This document shows, piece by piece, positions 46,612 through 59,801 of a stretch of DNA of 64,000 nucleotides. Where the stretch lies: positions 145,717 through 209,716 of the forward strand of contig JACKQL020000086.1 in the NCBI GenBank assembly GCA_018296165.2, read 5' to 3'. The position numbers and the translations under genes are program-made. Under the pieces are notes generated by a model. The model was not told the DNA's origin, ran no database searches, and saw only the letters and a program-made list of their open reading frames with translations. The stretch comes from Termitomyces sp. T153 (Eukaryota > Basidiomycota > Agaricomycetes > Agaricales > Lyophyllaceae). How positions within the stretch are numbered: position 1 is the stretch's first letter; each line of letters starts with the position of its first letter.

Positions 46612-48036
46612 ATGGGTTCTTCTCAAAGTATCCTCTCTCCTGAAGCTGCCATTGCCGTTGCAGTTGTCGCTGGCGCCGTTGGCGTTGGCTACAGTCAATT
46701 CGGACCATCGGGCGCGACCTCGAGCTCGTCAACTGGCACAGAAGCAAGTGGGAAGAAAGGAAAGAAGAAGAAAAGGTCTTCTGCACGTACATCGCCCGTT
46801 CCAGAGCCTTCTGAACCATCATCAACATCGCCAGCACCGATAGTGGTGCCATTTCCAACTGTCATTCCAGGTGGCCTTGACGATTCTACGACACCAGAAC
46901 TCGAAGCCTTGTCGTTCGATGCTCCAAAATCAACCAAGTCAAAGAGAAAGAAAAAGACAAAACTTGCGAGCTCTGCGACGTCGAAGCGACCGGACAGTGC
47001 GCGACCATCTCAAACAGAATCATCAAACGCCAAGGCGTCTCGTTCGACCCCGTCCACATACAATGATACCAAAATCGAGGGAAAACGGACAACACCTCCC
47101 AGTACAAGCGCTACTTCGTCTCCTGAATTCACCAATCGGCAGCTGGGTAAAGCCCAGTCGTCCATCTCCGTCGACACGGATAGCTCCTGGACCCGTGTTG
47201 GATCGCGACGCATTAAGTCGGGACGTTCGGTCGACATCAATACTAATAGTACGAGTGAAGCCGATCCTGCGACAGGGACCTCTTCTCCCGTTGCTAAACC
47301 CACGGACATCGACGCTGACGTTGACGAAGATGATCACTTTTACACACGGTCGTCGAACTCTGAGCAGCGCCGCCCACTCGCGGAAAGAATGCTTCCTAAG
47401 CCCAGGAAGACTGGTGTCGAGAGGTACGTTCATCCACTGCTCAACCTTATATGGTTATACTAAACGAATAACGGTTTAGTATGCTCGAAACGCCCGATAA
47501 CCCAACACTCGTACGCGTGATGCGCGTGAAACCCCAGGCTGATGAGCAGCCTGCGTTGGGCTTCTCGTGGGGCGACTACGAGGACGCCCATGATGCAGAT
47601 GTTGATGGGGAGGATGACAACGCGGGGTGGGATGTCGTCAAGAGCCGACGATCTCGTATGTGCCTTTTCCCGTCATCCTTGTCTCTTCCTATTCCCTTCT
47701 CCTTTCTTCATTCTTTCCACCGCACACACGAGATCCCTAACTGTTTCTCTAGGTACAATCCGCCCCTCCACCTCTGAACACTCCCTGTCCCAATCTCAAC
47801 AAAAGAAAGCTCCAGAAACGCTCACTAAACGCCAGCGACAGAATGCCGCTCGCCGAGAGGCGCAGAAGACAGTGAAAGAAGAGGCAGAACACGAAAGGCG
47901 CGCGACACTTGCGAGACATCAACGGGAGTTGGAAAACGAGAGAATGAAGGAGCAGGCGAAGGGGAGGGGAGCGAAGAAGGTGAGTGGGGGTATGAAGGCT
48001 GTTGTGTCGGAAAGTGGGAAATTGGTCTGGGAATAA
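46612..48036 (+). CDS. hypothetical membrane-associated protein with possible N-myristoylation
   Basis: Exons 46612..47423, 47480..47655 and 47753..48036 close in phase to 423 residues. The start MGSSQS fits the N-myristoyl pattern MGxxxS and is followed by a hydrophobic stretch (AAIAVAVVAGAVGVGY), so a membrane anchor is likely. A long Ser/Pro/Lys-rich region (GKKGKKKKRSS, KSKRKKKTK) follows, then an ordered block (SSWTRVGSRRIKSGRS, LGFSWGDYEDAHDADVDGE, GWDVVKSRRS). A C-terminal basic helix (LTKRQRQNAARREAQKTVKEE) ends with SGGMKAVVSESGKLVWE. The tail resembles conserved fungal hypothetical proteins. Function is unknown. Confidence 0.8.
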
Positions 48037-48479
48037 GTCTGGAGCGGAGAGCAGAAGTATGTCTTGTCTCTAATGGTCGCATTATCAGGAATAAAAGGAA
48101 AAACGGTTTCGTCTAATTGTGGGATGTGGGGGATGATGCAAAAATGGTGGATCGATGTTCGTCATCACTCATAGCAACTTCGAAGCTTTCATTATCGAAC
48201 AGACGACCAGACACACTGTCCTCGAAGAGGTGATGCTCTAAGTGGGTCACCACTGTGAGTTGAGAGACAGTCGATATGTAAGTAAACAATCCATTGCGTC
48301 AGTGTACAGCCTTGGCATACAACCTTTCTAGTACAGAGTGACTTGATACCGGCTTCTCGACTAAACCGTTCTTGGCGGTATGGATTAACATGCACCCGAA
48401 CTAAGACGTATATGTCAAGGTCTTTCTCATTGGCGGTCGAAGTTGCGGACATCTTGGGGCTAGGAATTATCCGGAACTT

Positions 48480-48830
48480 AAGCCAATCTCCTGGGATACG
48501 ATCCTGGTTCAACGGTTCATCCCGAAGATATTTCCCATATCTGAATCCAAAAGAAATTTGAGATTCAATATCTCGCAAGTTCTTTCTTGTTGATTTTGGC
48601 TTTTATACTTCTCGACTGATTTGTTCTTTGTGATACGAATCTACCTAAACTCACGCATATGAGTCGTACTTCGGATATGTGGGGCGGAAAATAGCAATCA
48701 AGGAATCATCTGGAAACGCAAGACCAATGTCCTGGGATTTGATACTGGTTTCAACGGTTCGACCTAAAGATATTTCCCATATCAAAGAAATTCGTCGCAA
48801 GCTCCTTCTTCTTTTGTTTTAGGCTTTATG
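48480..48830 (+). repeat. imperfect local duplication
   Basis: The string containing cctgggatacgatcctggtt and running through gatatttcccatat (48489-48541) recurs in altered form at about 48731-48783, with shared flanks (aaagaaatt, caagttc/caagctc, tttt-ggctttat). The two are about 240 bp apart and clearly related. Confidence 0.6.
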
Positions 48831-51024
48831 CATACATACATATGTAGAAGCAAGAAATAGAGGACGGATTCAGGGTCGGGCCCGCAGAAGCGACGGAGAT
48901 CAAATCGCGTGGTTGGAACGAGGTCCACTCCTCCGTCTTTCTCATGGCCTTGCACTTCTGCTGCGCAGGGATCGTCGAAGATAGTTCCATCAGGGACGCG
49001 CAGTTTTCAAGTCGCCGCGCAACCAATAAGTGGTGCCTCCGCTCACAGATAAGTCCATCCCACGTTCTCTGATCAGGAATAACGAATCCGAAACTGGGGC
49101 AAGATGGTACCAGTCGTTTCTTCACCCCGCTAACATATCTATTCTTGGGTTGAGAACCCAAGGATCATTGATAGCAGGGGCGGCGGGCAATATGGTATGT
49201 ATATCTTTCCAGACACTCAGTATGCGGCGAAGTAGATCTAATGAGGAAAGAAGATAAGCTAACAGAAGAGACGTCGTGATGTGACGTACGGTCTGATATG
49301 ACTTCTATCCAGATTCACCATTCTACTATATTTCAATCGCCAGTCTGAATGATATCCGATACATCGCGTCAAAAGTGGTACGTGGCCCAAGAGTTCACTT
49401 GGTTGGAAAATTCGACAAGCGTTGAGTAACACACGAGATTTACAGCTCAAAAGCGGTAGAAGGAATAACAAGATATGAAAACAAGAGCTGGTTCTCGAGG
49501 CTGTGTCGTATAGAAGAATACCGAACTCGAAGTGAGCGAAAGCGTCAAGAGTAATCAACATTCTTCATGCAAGGCCTCCATGATTATCGTCGCGAACTCT
49601 GGCTACAAGGGTATAAGGCAAGATCCAGCGACGAAAAGATCGTTCAAACTGACCATCAGGCTCCGTGCTATACGGCGCAGTCTCCTACGCCTTTGTCGTT
49701 CCTCCCTGCTCGAATTTTCCGCCTGCAGAATTTCAGGGGCATGGTTTTGAATTTGCAGAAGAGCCGGACAATGTTCTTGGACCTGAGGCGCAAGTGAAAA
49801 ATGTTTTTCAGAATAACAGTGAAGATTGGCAAACGTGTGGGGCGGGAAGCGCGATGAAGAGAGCGTAGATCCGAAGTGCAATTAAATCATCATCTCGTGC
49901 AATCTATCCGACAAGGATAAGAGAGGAAGTATGAACAAAAGATAGAGGACGAACCACAGAATCATTGACATGAGCCCTTTCCACCCTCGTGTAAGGGTGA
50001 TATCGATAGATGCTTCGAGTTATAACAGAGCGAGAATGAGAGCGAACTTGTTCTGAGGGCATCTTGACTGCACTGTAACTCAGAATTCTGGGGAGAGAGA
50101 AATGCGGGACGGGGTAGCTGAAAGCCTGGGATTTGTTCGAGCCGGGGCGTGATCTTATAACATGGGGGATTGAATCTGAGCCACAATAATGTTGCAGGAT
50201 GGAGAAGTTCCTGTATCATGCTTTCAAAGACTATGACGTGATCTCCGAGAACCCTGATACCATACATTCCGCACTTTTATACTCTTTTGAGGAACAAAAA
50301 CGTGGCCTGGACGGAGAAATCTAGAGGGAAATAGCTATAATAGGTAAAACAGTGGTAAAGACTGACTCACCGCGGCGGACAGACATACTGGTAATACAGG
50401 CTCAGGAGTGGATATGGTGGAGCTGATATATTTCTCAAGTTTCAATAAATACGGATTGCAGCCATCAGCGCCAGATTCAGTAGCGTGATGTCAGTATCAG
50501 CAGCTAGCCGAATGAATAGTTTAGTCAACAAATTCAAGCTCTCGGTAATGGAACGTACGAAACGTTAGTGTGATATCTCTCCCCTGGTTCCCCTCTATAT
50601 ATTAGACCGTAAACATATAAAAGACCACGTTATCCTAAGTCCTAAGTCATACAGTGACGGCCTGGTATAGATGACCTCATTTCTTACGCTTCATCACCAA
50701 CTGATGCTCACATCATAGGTAGAAAACTGGTGCGACAGTGAAATCACAGAATGCCAATCGTTTGGTTCATATAATCGAAAGCTTTGCCTCTGTGGCTGGT
50801 AATGACCGGCTTGAGTTATAGCCATCTGATAGTTGAACTTTTTCGGTTTCGGCGTGTAGGATTTGCTCTTTTCGTTCAGAATACTGAGCACTTTCTGTGG
50901 ATTGGCAATAGCTGAAAATGAAAAAAAGGATCTGCATATAAGATGAAGGACGAGATAATTTCAGTTCAGACCTCTATCGTCGATTGTGGCGTCTTCCCCG
51001 TGCCTGCAAATGGAACCACCATGC

Positions 51025-51350
51025 CTAATTGATCGTACGAACTACAAGATAAGTATCGCTTATTCTTGTCAAAGGCACGTAGAGAGCCTTGTCGCTTGCG
51101 TATAAAGTCATCTGTAAAGTAGCAGTCAATGACACACAAGTGTCCAGTTGTACATAATGAGAAAAACCACCATCGTTTTTGTGGTCTGGTTCGTCGTCAA
51201 TTTCCTTCCCTTTTCCTTTGCCTTTGCCAGATTCTACATCACAGTCCATTCTACGCACATCAAAAGCCCACCTCAAACACATCCCTCTCCACAAGTCCTC
51301 ACTAAGCGCCATCACACGCCATTTCCGACTCAAATAATCTAAATTTTCCT
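51025..51350 (-). pseudogene. F-box protein fragment
   Basis: One open block reads LSRKWRVMALSEDLWRGMCLRW, the second half of an F-box as in F-box/WD-type proteins, followed by a charged linker ([13 protein letters not shown]) and FSHYVQLDT. The expected upstream LP-E-L--IF part and downstream repeats are not visible. A possible acceptor lies at its 5' side, but no partner exon was found. Probably a remnant. Confidence 0.4.
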
Positions 51351-52339
51351 GGTGTTTATCTTTGCTTGACTAAGCCGGGACCCGTTCCGAACTTTTCTAT
51401 ACAAGTCCTTGCTCCCTGAGACTCGTTCCACAAAAATGTGACGCTTGGCCCACAAGGTACTGAGACTTCACTTCAGATCCGTATTACCTACCGCCACTAC
51501 TAGATGGTAAGAATACGCAGAAGGGACTGTTCAAATTCTTGCTGGTCTCGGACACCAGGTGGAGTCACTGCGTAAATTATTCAATTAAATCAACACACGA
51601 CCGTCGTCAGCTTTGGTTCATGTCCACCTTGATACCCACAGTAACTCGTGTACTGACATCCCTCGTAGTCTTGAACATTGTGCTAGATGACACGCCTATT
51701 CATTTCGATGAGTCTCAAACAACCTTTGAGCTGCGAGTGTTCACCGTCTTATCTCCTAAATTGGTATATCGTAGCCTCTCCCATGATGGCCTAATGGATT
51801 AGCGCAATTCTGTAATATTTGTTGGTCTGTTCAGGCAATAGTGGAACTCGAGAGCATCATCCACGCTTTCTCATCGATAGCAGGCTTCCGTGAGTCAGAT
51901 TATAGCCCGCCTCGAGATGATGGAGCACGAGCGAAAAAAACTTGGAACATTGATGAATGGACAATGACAAGTTGTAGCGCGACTTTCTTTGAGGATCGTC
52001 GCGAGGTCTCGATGTTCGCGGGCAGGCATGTCTAGCAGTTCGTAAATTTTCACTCGCAGCAGATTCATGAGCCCTCGCTTTAAGGGAGATGTGGGCAGAA
52101 TAAGCCATATGTTACAGTGAGGATTCGGTTCGCATCCTGCGGAAGGGACCGAAAGTTCACTTGGTAAATAAACACGTGGGGAGACCTCCGGCATTGGCCG
52201 ACACAGGTTGCCACCTTCGTCCGTGGACACCGGCACCAGGTACTCGAGACCTCATCCCGGACTTGTAGAGGTGCTACTTCCTCAGTATTCTATGTCATTA
52301 CCATGCTGAAACTACAGAACAAAGGCTCTATCACTAGAG

Positions 52340-53842
52340 ATGAACGGTTATGTGAATACAATCAACGGAGCACCCATTGTATCTACACACAGTGTCCCAT
52401 CCGCTCAAAACTCTATACAGGGCGCGCTCAAGCGCACCCCTGAGCCGATGAAGCGTACCCCTTCAACATCATCAAAGAGTCCTAACATTTTGACAGAGAC
52501 CATCCTACCCGATGGGAAAGCTAAGGCTCCGACCGCGAACGAGATCAGTTCATCTCTCGATCTGGATATTCAACGCCAACTTGAGGACTACAATCGATCC
52601 ATTACGATCGTGGTCTGGTATCGCGCTGGGACAGAGCCGATCCGACTGCACTACATGAACCCCACATTTCCATACTTCCAGCTCTTGCAGTTGGAAATGC
52701 TTGTTAAAGATTTAGCTTTGACGGCTGGGTCATTTATTGATACATATAATCCCTATTCTGGGACTTGGGAGCAACATACGATGGGTTCGGTGCGTCGAGT
52801 GGCGACACAACAGCGTCTTCTGTACAAAACACGGAGGAGTCTCCTCGACGGCTTGAGCGAGCGCGACTGCCCTGGCCTTCCTCAAGAAGTAGCGACACAG
52901 GCGCTGGCCCAGTTCCAGACTTCTTCAGTTCCAAAAAACGAACGATCGCCCATAGTGACAGTGCCGACTCTGCGCAAGCGTGCTGCGCCTGATGGTTCTT
53001 CATCCGAGCCCGTTCAGAAGGTCCATGTACCCAATCACTGTTACCCAGCTCACGTTGCCACCACGTCTGCGATAACTCAGGGGTCTGCATCAATCACAGA
53101 GACTTCGAACGTAAACTATGTGAACAGTCCATACCCCCCGTATCCATCTCAAATATTCTATCCTACTCCAGCGCCGGCTACTACTACTGCGCCCACTGCT
53201 GCACCTTCCCATCCTCCTTCTACCCCACCTTCGATTCCCGCTCCCACCCAAGCTTCTTCTCCAATACCTGATCCCTCACTATCTCCAAGCATATCACGCC
53301 AGGCGGGACCTCAGGCTCCGTCTGCATCCGTATCCCTGCCACCCATCCCCTACCACCCTCATCCTCCTCTCAAGCGCTGGCCGAACGATTATACAGTGTC
53401 CGAACTGACCAGTGGCTTCCACATGATGGACGCGCTCGTACGTGATGGGGGTGGTCGCGGCGCAGGTACTGGAGGCATGACTCAGCGCGCGGCTTTCGAG
53501 CGTGTCTTCGGGAGTCGATATGTGAAGAGCACAGTTTGCCGCCATCGCGGTGTGTGGCGCAAAGCTGCCGGTCCTCTCAGGGAACAATATGAAAGGATGG
53601 GAACAGATGAGCGCGCTTGCTGGGGTGAATTTGTCAGGCGCGTTGAGGGTAGACCCCCGGGCAAGGCAACCCAAGTCCAGATGCAGATGCAGACTGTAGG
53701 TATCTATCAACCCCATACGGGTACCGAGCTTGAAGTCGTCACGGAGCCTCGAGCCCAAGCTGAGGTGATACCTCCGCCAGAAGAGCCTGCTATGGCTTCG
53801 CTGCAAAACCCAGATGGGCAGGCATCCACCGCGTTCGGGTAA
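52340..53842 (+). CDS. hypothetical protein, possible transcriptional regulator
   Basis: Intronless frame of 500 residues. The N-terminal part contains an ordered segment (DIQRQLEDYNRSITIVVWY, RLHYMNPTFPYFQL), then a Pro/Ser/Thr-rich middle. A conserved-looking C-terminal block follows (RWPNDYTVSELTSGFHMMDAL, TQRAAFERVFGSRYVKST, CRHRGVWRKA, ACWGEFVRRVEGR). This block resembles one I recall from basidiomycete proteins of unknown function, and its basic helical character would suit nucleic-acid binding, which is inference. A DNA-binding fold is not proven. Confidence 0.72.
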   Translation: MNGYVNTINGAPIVSTHSVPSAQNSIQGALKRTPEPMKRTPSTSSKSPNILTETILPDGKAKAPTANEISSSLDLDIQRQLEDYNRSITIVVWYRAGTEPIRLHYMNPTFPYFQLLQLEMLVKDLALTAGSFIDTYNPYSGTWEQHTMGSVRRVATQQRLLYKTRRSLLDGLSERDCPGLPQEVATQALAQFQTSSVPKNERSPIVTVPTLRKRAAPDGSSSEPVQKVHVPNHCYPAHVATTSAITQGSASITETSNVNYVNSPYPPYPSQIFYPTPAPATTTAPTAAPSHPPSTPPSIPAPTQASSPIPDPSLSPSISRQAGPQAPSASVSLPPIPYHPHPPLKRWPNDYTVSELTSGFHMMDALVRDGGGRGAGTGGMTQRAAFERVFGSRYVKSTVCRHRGVWRKAAGPLREQYERMGTDERACWGEFVRRVEGRPPGKATQVQMQMQTVGIYQPHTGTELEVVTEPRAQAEVIPPPEEPAMASLQNPDGQASTAFG

Positions 53843-56800
53843 CTGTGGTCGCCTTGGTTGACTCAATCCCCGTTATATGTTTCATTTGTGTACATTATAC
53901 GACTAACCCCGCCCCACCATGTATCCGTATTGATTCCATTCCACCATGTATATACCATATATCATGTACAGTTTATTTTTGCCATAATATACCACTTCTG
54001 GAGAGAAGTTTCGTCAAGTCGGACAAAGTAGTAACTGCCTCACGGACCACTTTCGGAAGCCTGATGTTTTCTTGTGTTTTGATTTGCTTACTCAGATAAT
54101 CGAAAGTGGAGGGGTGATCATGTGTCTCTTTGCTACCATGTTGCTACTTTATGCATTCTGTCAACAACTAGGACTTGCTCTTGCCGCTCGGGAAGTCGGG
54201 ATTTTCGTGAAATCTACACTACCTTTCTTTCCCTTGCCCTTGAGCCGTCGACCTTGGTTATGACTATGATATAAGGGCTTCGTCCTGTCAAAGATGCGGT
54301 GGGAGATGTTTTGGGGCTCTGAGATGTACAGTCAGACGGCGACGAATGAGTAAGGCATCATGATTTTTCCGTGAACTTATGCTCACTGAAGTAAAATAGT
54401 TTTTCTCTGGTTTGCCAACCATGTGGATGTAAAGGTGCGGCTCAGAAGTACGCCACAGCTTGTGTTGAACCTTTGTCTAGCCGTAGAGGTGCGAAGTTGT
54501 CACTTACATCATGCACAATTTGAAGTTTCATTCAGTGTTAATTGCATACGTTCTCATCCTGTGGCTGGGCTTTGCCCGTAAGCGAAACTGTTGCCCGTTT
54601 TATCCTCATAATTCTCCTAATCTCCTAACAAAGGCGATCGATCACAGAGTCATTGTGATGTGCACGAGTGTGAAATCCGAGGGAAGTGCCAGGACGACTG
54701 GATCGTGAAATGTGTAACCTCTTCCAGAATTCGACGATCAATCACTCCAGAGCGAAGAGGACAATCGTGCTAGCTCGTTGGGACTACGTCGAACATCCGA
54801 ATCTATAGCGTCCGAAACTTCCACATCTCATTCTTTTCAATATTTCACATGGGGTTCCGGTCTCTAGAGCGGAATTACGTGTAACACTCGTCGTATGCCA
54901 CTCAATGTGCGGCGGAGAGACATCTATGGCGGTTATATCGGATATTCTCACTGTTAGCGCGGTACGACAGTTAATTGTGTTCTTGCATCATCTCTCTTGC
55001 TGTCACTTTTCAGTATTCCTATGGTACAATCATTTGTGTTGTAATGATGGTAGGTATCGATCAAATATTTTAGAAACTAAGAATGCAAGTCAAGTATCAC
55101 AAAATAAAACTTGGCTCCCGTGTTTCCTTGACCTCTTTGGTACTAGCTACTGAAAGGTCGACGGAGACAATGCACCACCAAAGAGATACGTCGCAATAAG
55201 GTAGTGCGGATCCATCCATCCCATGCGGATCAATAGCATACATGACCCACCGGATATGCATAATCATTAAGCAGAAGGGCCATATTCTTCCGATCTCAAA
55301 GTTGGAAATGTTTGATTTCTCTAAGCAAAAGTTGTCCCAAACCATCACCAGCTTGCTGGAGATCGCCGAAGACGAACGCAGCCGCCCTGGCGTTTAAAGA
55401 ACGCTTCTGTGATTCCGAAGCACTCGTGATGTTTTCGAAGATAATGCCAAATGTTAATTATATTCTGGTGTGACATGAGTGTTATCCCCAGGTGATTAGT
55501 TTCGAGTTTTTGTAACTAGACATCGTAAGAGGGCTGGATTGGTGGAGGAATTCGCAAGTGCTCAAGAGGAGACGAGAAGTGTTTCAGGAGCCCTTCCCAC
55601 ACAAAATACTCTATTGCTACAAGCTCCGAAGCCCTCCTAGTTTAGATCCATTTAGTGGTCAGAGCAGTCGCGGCTTTGCTCTCGATAGACGAAAAATCGA
55701 TTCAACCGACCTCACCCTGCTTAAACATCACTTTCTGGAAAACGAAAGAAAGAAACACACAGTGTACAGAACGAGAAAGTAAAAATAACATTTCTATGTA
55801 ACTCTCAGCCCGAATGGGAGTGGGAATTTGTCTCGCGGAACCAAGGCTGTACCTCCACGGCATATGTCTTACTCTGGTGGGAAAAGAAGACTCAAAGAGG
55901 TGTAATCATGGGCTCGAAGCACCACTGAAAATGCACTCCAATCATGCATTCATCTCAAGGTGGATGTAATCTTATCGTTTTGCCGAGCAACTAGGAGAAT
56001 GATGATGGGTTTTGTAGTACTGATTACCCACAAGTTCGAAGGAAAATGAGCATGCTTCTCCGGTAACGTAGGCTGCATTTTCTAGAGTAGGAGAAAACCG
56101 CAGACGCCTCGTGCAGTCTTTCCTGGCTGGCTACCAAGGGCTGGACATAATCATATATGATCAGGTATTGAAAACGATAGCGATGACTCGAATGAGTATG
56201 TGCATTGACTATAAAAACGATGAGGAAATATATCATTTAATCCACAAATATACGTGTCAAACTAGAGAGAAAATCTGGATGCAGTTTGATAGAGCTTAGA
56301 AGGAAACTGTAAAGTGGTCTCACAAGATAGAAATCGATCATCTAATGATTTCAGTGAGCGTCAACGATCCCCAGTGAATAACATGAGGATGGACTCAATG
56401 CAGATTCGTTATTTGTTGTACAAGCGGCGATATCGAGGCAGCATGAATTAGTCATTGCACAGCTGAATGGAAGCTCCTTTCGTCACATCAACGAATTTAC
56501 AAGCTGAAACATGATTGTTGTTGCAGTTGCTTGGTTCTCTGAACCTTGGACCAAGACATGTGGCTCACCAGTGTTTTCGTTATTCTTCTGCCATTAGGCT
56601 TCAATGTCGCACGCGACAAAGGAGAACTTGACGTGAAGACTTAGCAATAAAACGAGGTTACTACGAAGGTGTTTTGTTTCTCCAGTAACGACAACGATGC
56701 AAAGATTAACAGGATCCATCTATAATCCATGAGCCTAATACAGGACGAACGCTTTGAGAATAGACGAGGCAAGAGGCAGAGTCTGTGAAGAGACGTTACA

Positions 56801-57446
56801 GGCTGGGAGGCGCAAAATCCGCAATGGAAAGTTTTGACTTGCCATCGATGGGTTTAATCCCATATAGAGTATTGCTATCGTTCGATAATGATCAGAATTA
56901 GCTGTTTCTGCGGGACATTTCGTTGCAACTAGATGCTGGCAAAGGATATCAGATGATGTCGTCCTGAGAAGACCGAGGTGTCCGGATTGATGGGTTGTAC
57001 GGGTACAATAAGCTCTCTGCTGTGCCAGTGTTGTATTGGCTTAGCTATAAAGCTTGAATGTCCTCACATGGGAACATGAAGTTCAGGTAACCCGCTAAGT
57101 CCAAGAGTCCTATCAAGGTGCGTTGGGCGAGGGGGACCAAGATAAGAAAGGCGTGAGGAACTTCGATGGAGTGGGAAACTTGCCGAGATGAGATGTTCTC
57201 CGAAACCGATCTCGACAGCTCAGATGGTCACAGCTTGAGAAAATTCGTCCATGTTAGGGTGGTATTAGAGCGACAGCCAAGAGATACTGATCCAATCGGC
57301 GCCATTTGGTCTTGTTATTGTCATCGGCTGTGTCATGCCGCGACGTTGGTTGGAAAGCAAAAAAGACCGGGCTTGGTGGAATCCCTCGAACACAGAATCA
57401 GCCATCTTTCGCGCGCTCATTCGCACCAGTTCTCTCGAGTTACACC
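53843..57446. other. 3.6-kb gene-poor stretch
   Basis: All frames are short; none shows family similarity, and no tRNA or repeat is evident. The right part is the upstream region of the MADS-box gene, and its regulatory elements cannot be named. Confidence 0.4.
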
Positions 57447-59229
57447 ATGGGTAGAAGAAAGATAGAAATCCAGCCGATCACAGTGAGTACTTCTCGTTTG
57501 ACACTTAGAAGACTTCCGAGATTTTCCTATTCCAACTGCTTAATTAACCTAAATCTCCCTTATAGATGGTTTATACTTGACTGATACCTTTGTATATAGC
57601 ATGAACGAAATCGTTCTGTCACTTTCCTCAAGGTAAAGTATCATCTCATTCGGCCGCAATTGCTTGCTATTTTTGACCGAAATCTCGATCTTCGCCCCAA
57701 TTGTATTGCCGTTGCGTCTTTTTTTGCGACATCTCATTTTCAGCGAAAGAATGGTCTCTTCAAAAAAGCCTATGAGCTTGGAGTGTTATGCTCCGTTGAC
57801 GTTGCTGTCATCGTCTTCGGTGTGTTATTCTGACCTATTGATAGAACGCGAGAGTTGCTGACTTCGAAACCAAATTTTTGGGAAAAATTAGAGGAGCGCC
57901 CAGGGCACCATGTTAAGCTTTTTCAGTACTGCTCGACTGATATACAAAACATCATTCAACGCCATATTCGTGTATGTACTTCCTTGCACTTGGTACTGCG
58001 CTTTTTTATCTGTCGCATTAGCACGATGGGGAGAGAGACACCCGTGGTCCTGCTGACTTCGCACCGGGAGCAGCAACGAAAGTGGAAGATGCAGACGTCG
58101 ACATAGTAGAAGACGAAGATGACGAGGAAGAGGGAGGCCCATCTATCTCCAACAGAGGATCAATAAAGCGGAGGAGTGATGGCTTGCATCTCGATGTAAA
58201 TCGTATTTTCTGCTACGCCACCAGTTGCTCTGATATTGACTTTCTTATGAGCAGACCGATTATATGCCCCACCGCTCGTTAGACAGTCCTCACTCCTTCC
58301 CACCCAACCCAGCAGCCTCAATGATTCAGCGACAACAAGGATTTCCTCAGCGAACTGGTCAACATATGTCACAGCGCCACTATGAGCAGGACAACCATCA
58401 CCTTCATCTTACCACAGATAGACATCAGCTTTCCCCTGTCCAATCGAAAAGACCGCGAATAGGTATGGAATCCCCACATACACCTACGTTGGGGATGTAT
58501 AGCAGCCAGCAATTCCGCGTCCCTGGACATCCTTCGTCGCTGACACAAGGCTCGTCGCACAGTCATATTCAAGCCCAGCAGTCGTCTTATCCAGACTATC
58601 CTCCATTCACTGCACCATCTTCTAGCTCACAAAGCTTTGGATCTTTATCATCGCGTGATAGAGCTACAGGTGCCAGCGATCGCTCAATCAGCGGGATGAC
58701 AACACGTACCGTCTATGGAAATGTTCCAGCTAGCACTAGCGCCGGTGTCAGTGGAAGGACGGATAATTTCGGTTTCATAGGTGGCACAGATGATGGGAGA
58801 AGGCGTTCTGCGACAGCATCCAGTGCTGGATCAAATTTAGGATTAGACTGGCCCTCTTCAAAAGCTGGGCCGATGGTCCAGACTACAGAACGTGATCGCA
58901 GATCCGAGCAGGAGAAAGAGCGTCCAATCGAGCGTACAGCATCCGGGTCTTCGGGCGGGGGACCAAATTCTGGGACAGGTACTAGTGCGACTGGTGTAGG
59001 AGGGTCAGGCTGGTTGGACTTTCTATCTGGAAACGGGACTGCCAGTTCTGGAGTAACTAATGCCGGATTACCAAGTACTAGTTCCCCAGGAGGATTGAGC
59101 TGGGAAAGGGGCTCATCCAATCGCACACGCACAGGCGGAGGGGCTGGATCGGAAGAAGGCACTGGAGAAATGGACGGACTTTCTTTGTTTAGCCTGAACT
59201 CTGGCGAAGCGAAGAAGGAAGGTGGATGA
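57447..59229 (+). CDS. MADS-box transcription factor, MEF2/SRF type (RLM1-like)
   Basis: Six exons: 57447..57482, 57600..57632, 57744..57819, 57892..57971, 58022..58195, 58255..59229; 457 residues. The MADS domain is spread over the first four exons and reads [60 protein letters not shown], then [14 protein letters not shown], all in phase. Basic DNA-contact residues and hydrophobic dimerisation strands are present. An acidic stretch ([10 protein letters not shown]) and a Ser/Gly/Gln-rich tail typical of activation regions follow. Fungal relatives (Rlm1, Smp1, Umc1-like) bind A/T-rich CArG-like sites and act in cell-wall stress and development. It appears intact. Confidence 0.92.
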
Positions 59230-59793
59230 TGAGCGCTTGTGATGGACGATGCAAGTCCTATCGCAAGGAAGCTTCCAGACTATGAGAGGTTTACTTATGT
59301 TGTTTCTGCCTAGTTCCAAGAAGGGTTTGCTCGACTTCTTTCCAACACTTTGCTTCGTCCAATCAAAGTACTGCTGTGGCTTAATGAACGGCTTTTCATG
59401 TTTCATCGCGATCACGTACTTGCGGCAAAAACGGTTCCAGACAGGAACTAGCACGGCTGAACTCCAAGATTGATCTTCAACAAAATTCTCGCAAAAAGCC
59501 GTGATGGAAAAGGAGATAATCATCGGCCTACGGGCATTGGTCAAGGCCACTTGTTTGCAATGAACCACGAATGAGGTCAGAAAGGACGGACCGAAAAAAA
59601 TATACGCCATGGTAACGTGATTATGGTCAGGATCATGTATTATGTAATTTGTGTAGCAACAACTATCGCTCACATAAGTCCGTATAACCATCATTTGTTT
59701 CATGCCAAGGGATACATATACGAAGTAGGATGGTGTTGAACTCTTCCGAAAGCTGGACTTTCTCCCTAGCGAATAGTTGACCATCGTCTCCAC
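59113..59793 (-). other. 226-codon antisense ORF, coding status uncertain
   Basis: An unusually long open frame runs opposite the last 117 bases of the MADS-box gene and through the intergenic region. It reads MAYIFFGPSFLTSFVVHC and FVEDQSWSSAVLVPVWNRFC, with no recognised domain. It could be a real gene, an antisense transcript or chance. No splice or promoter support is visible. Confidence 0.25.
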
Positions 59794-59801
59794 GTATAAT
59801 T

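Larger units (their letters stand above)
48037..52339. other. 4.3-kb region without an intact gene
   Basis: No complete gene is recognised. It holds an imperfect ~250-bp duplication (48420-48830), an F-box-like fragment (51025-51350) and many short frames. A minus frame at 48826-49161 (110 codons) has no family similarity. Confidence 0.45.

Noticed and set aside
51780..51840. tRNA-like D-arm string (ggcctaatggattagcgc)
   Set aside because: No matching acceptor, anticodon or T-arm could be found around it.
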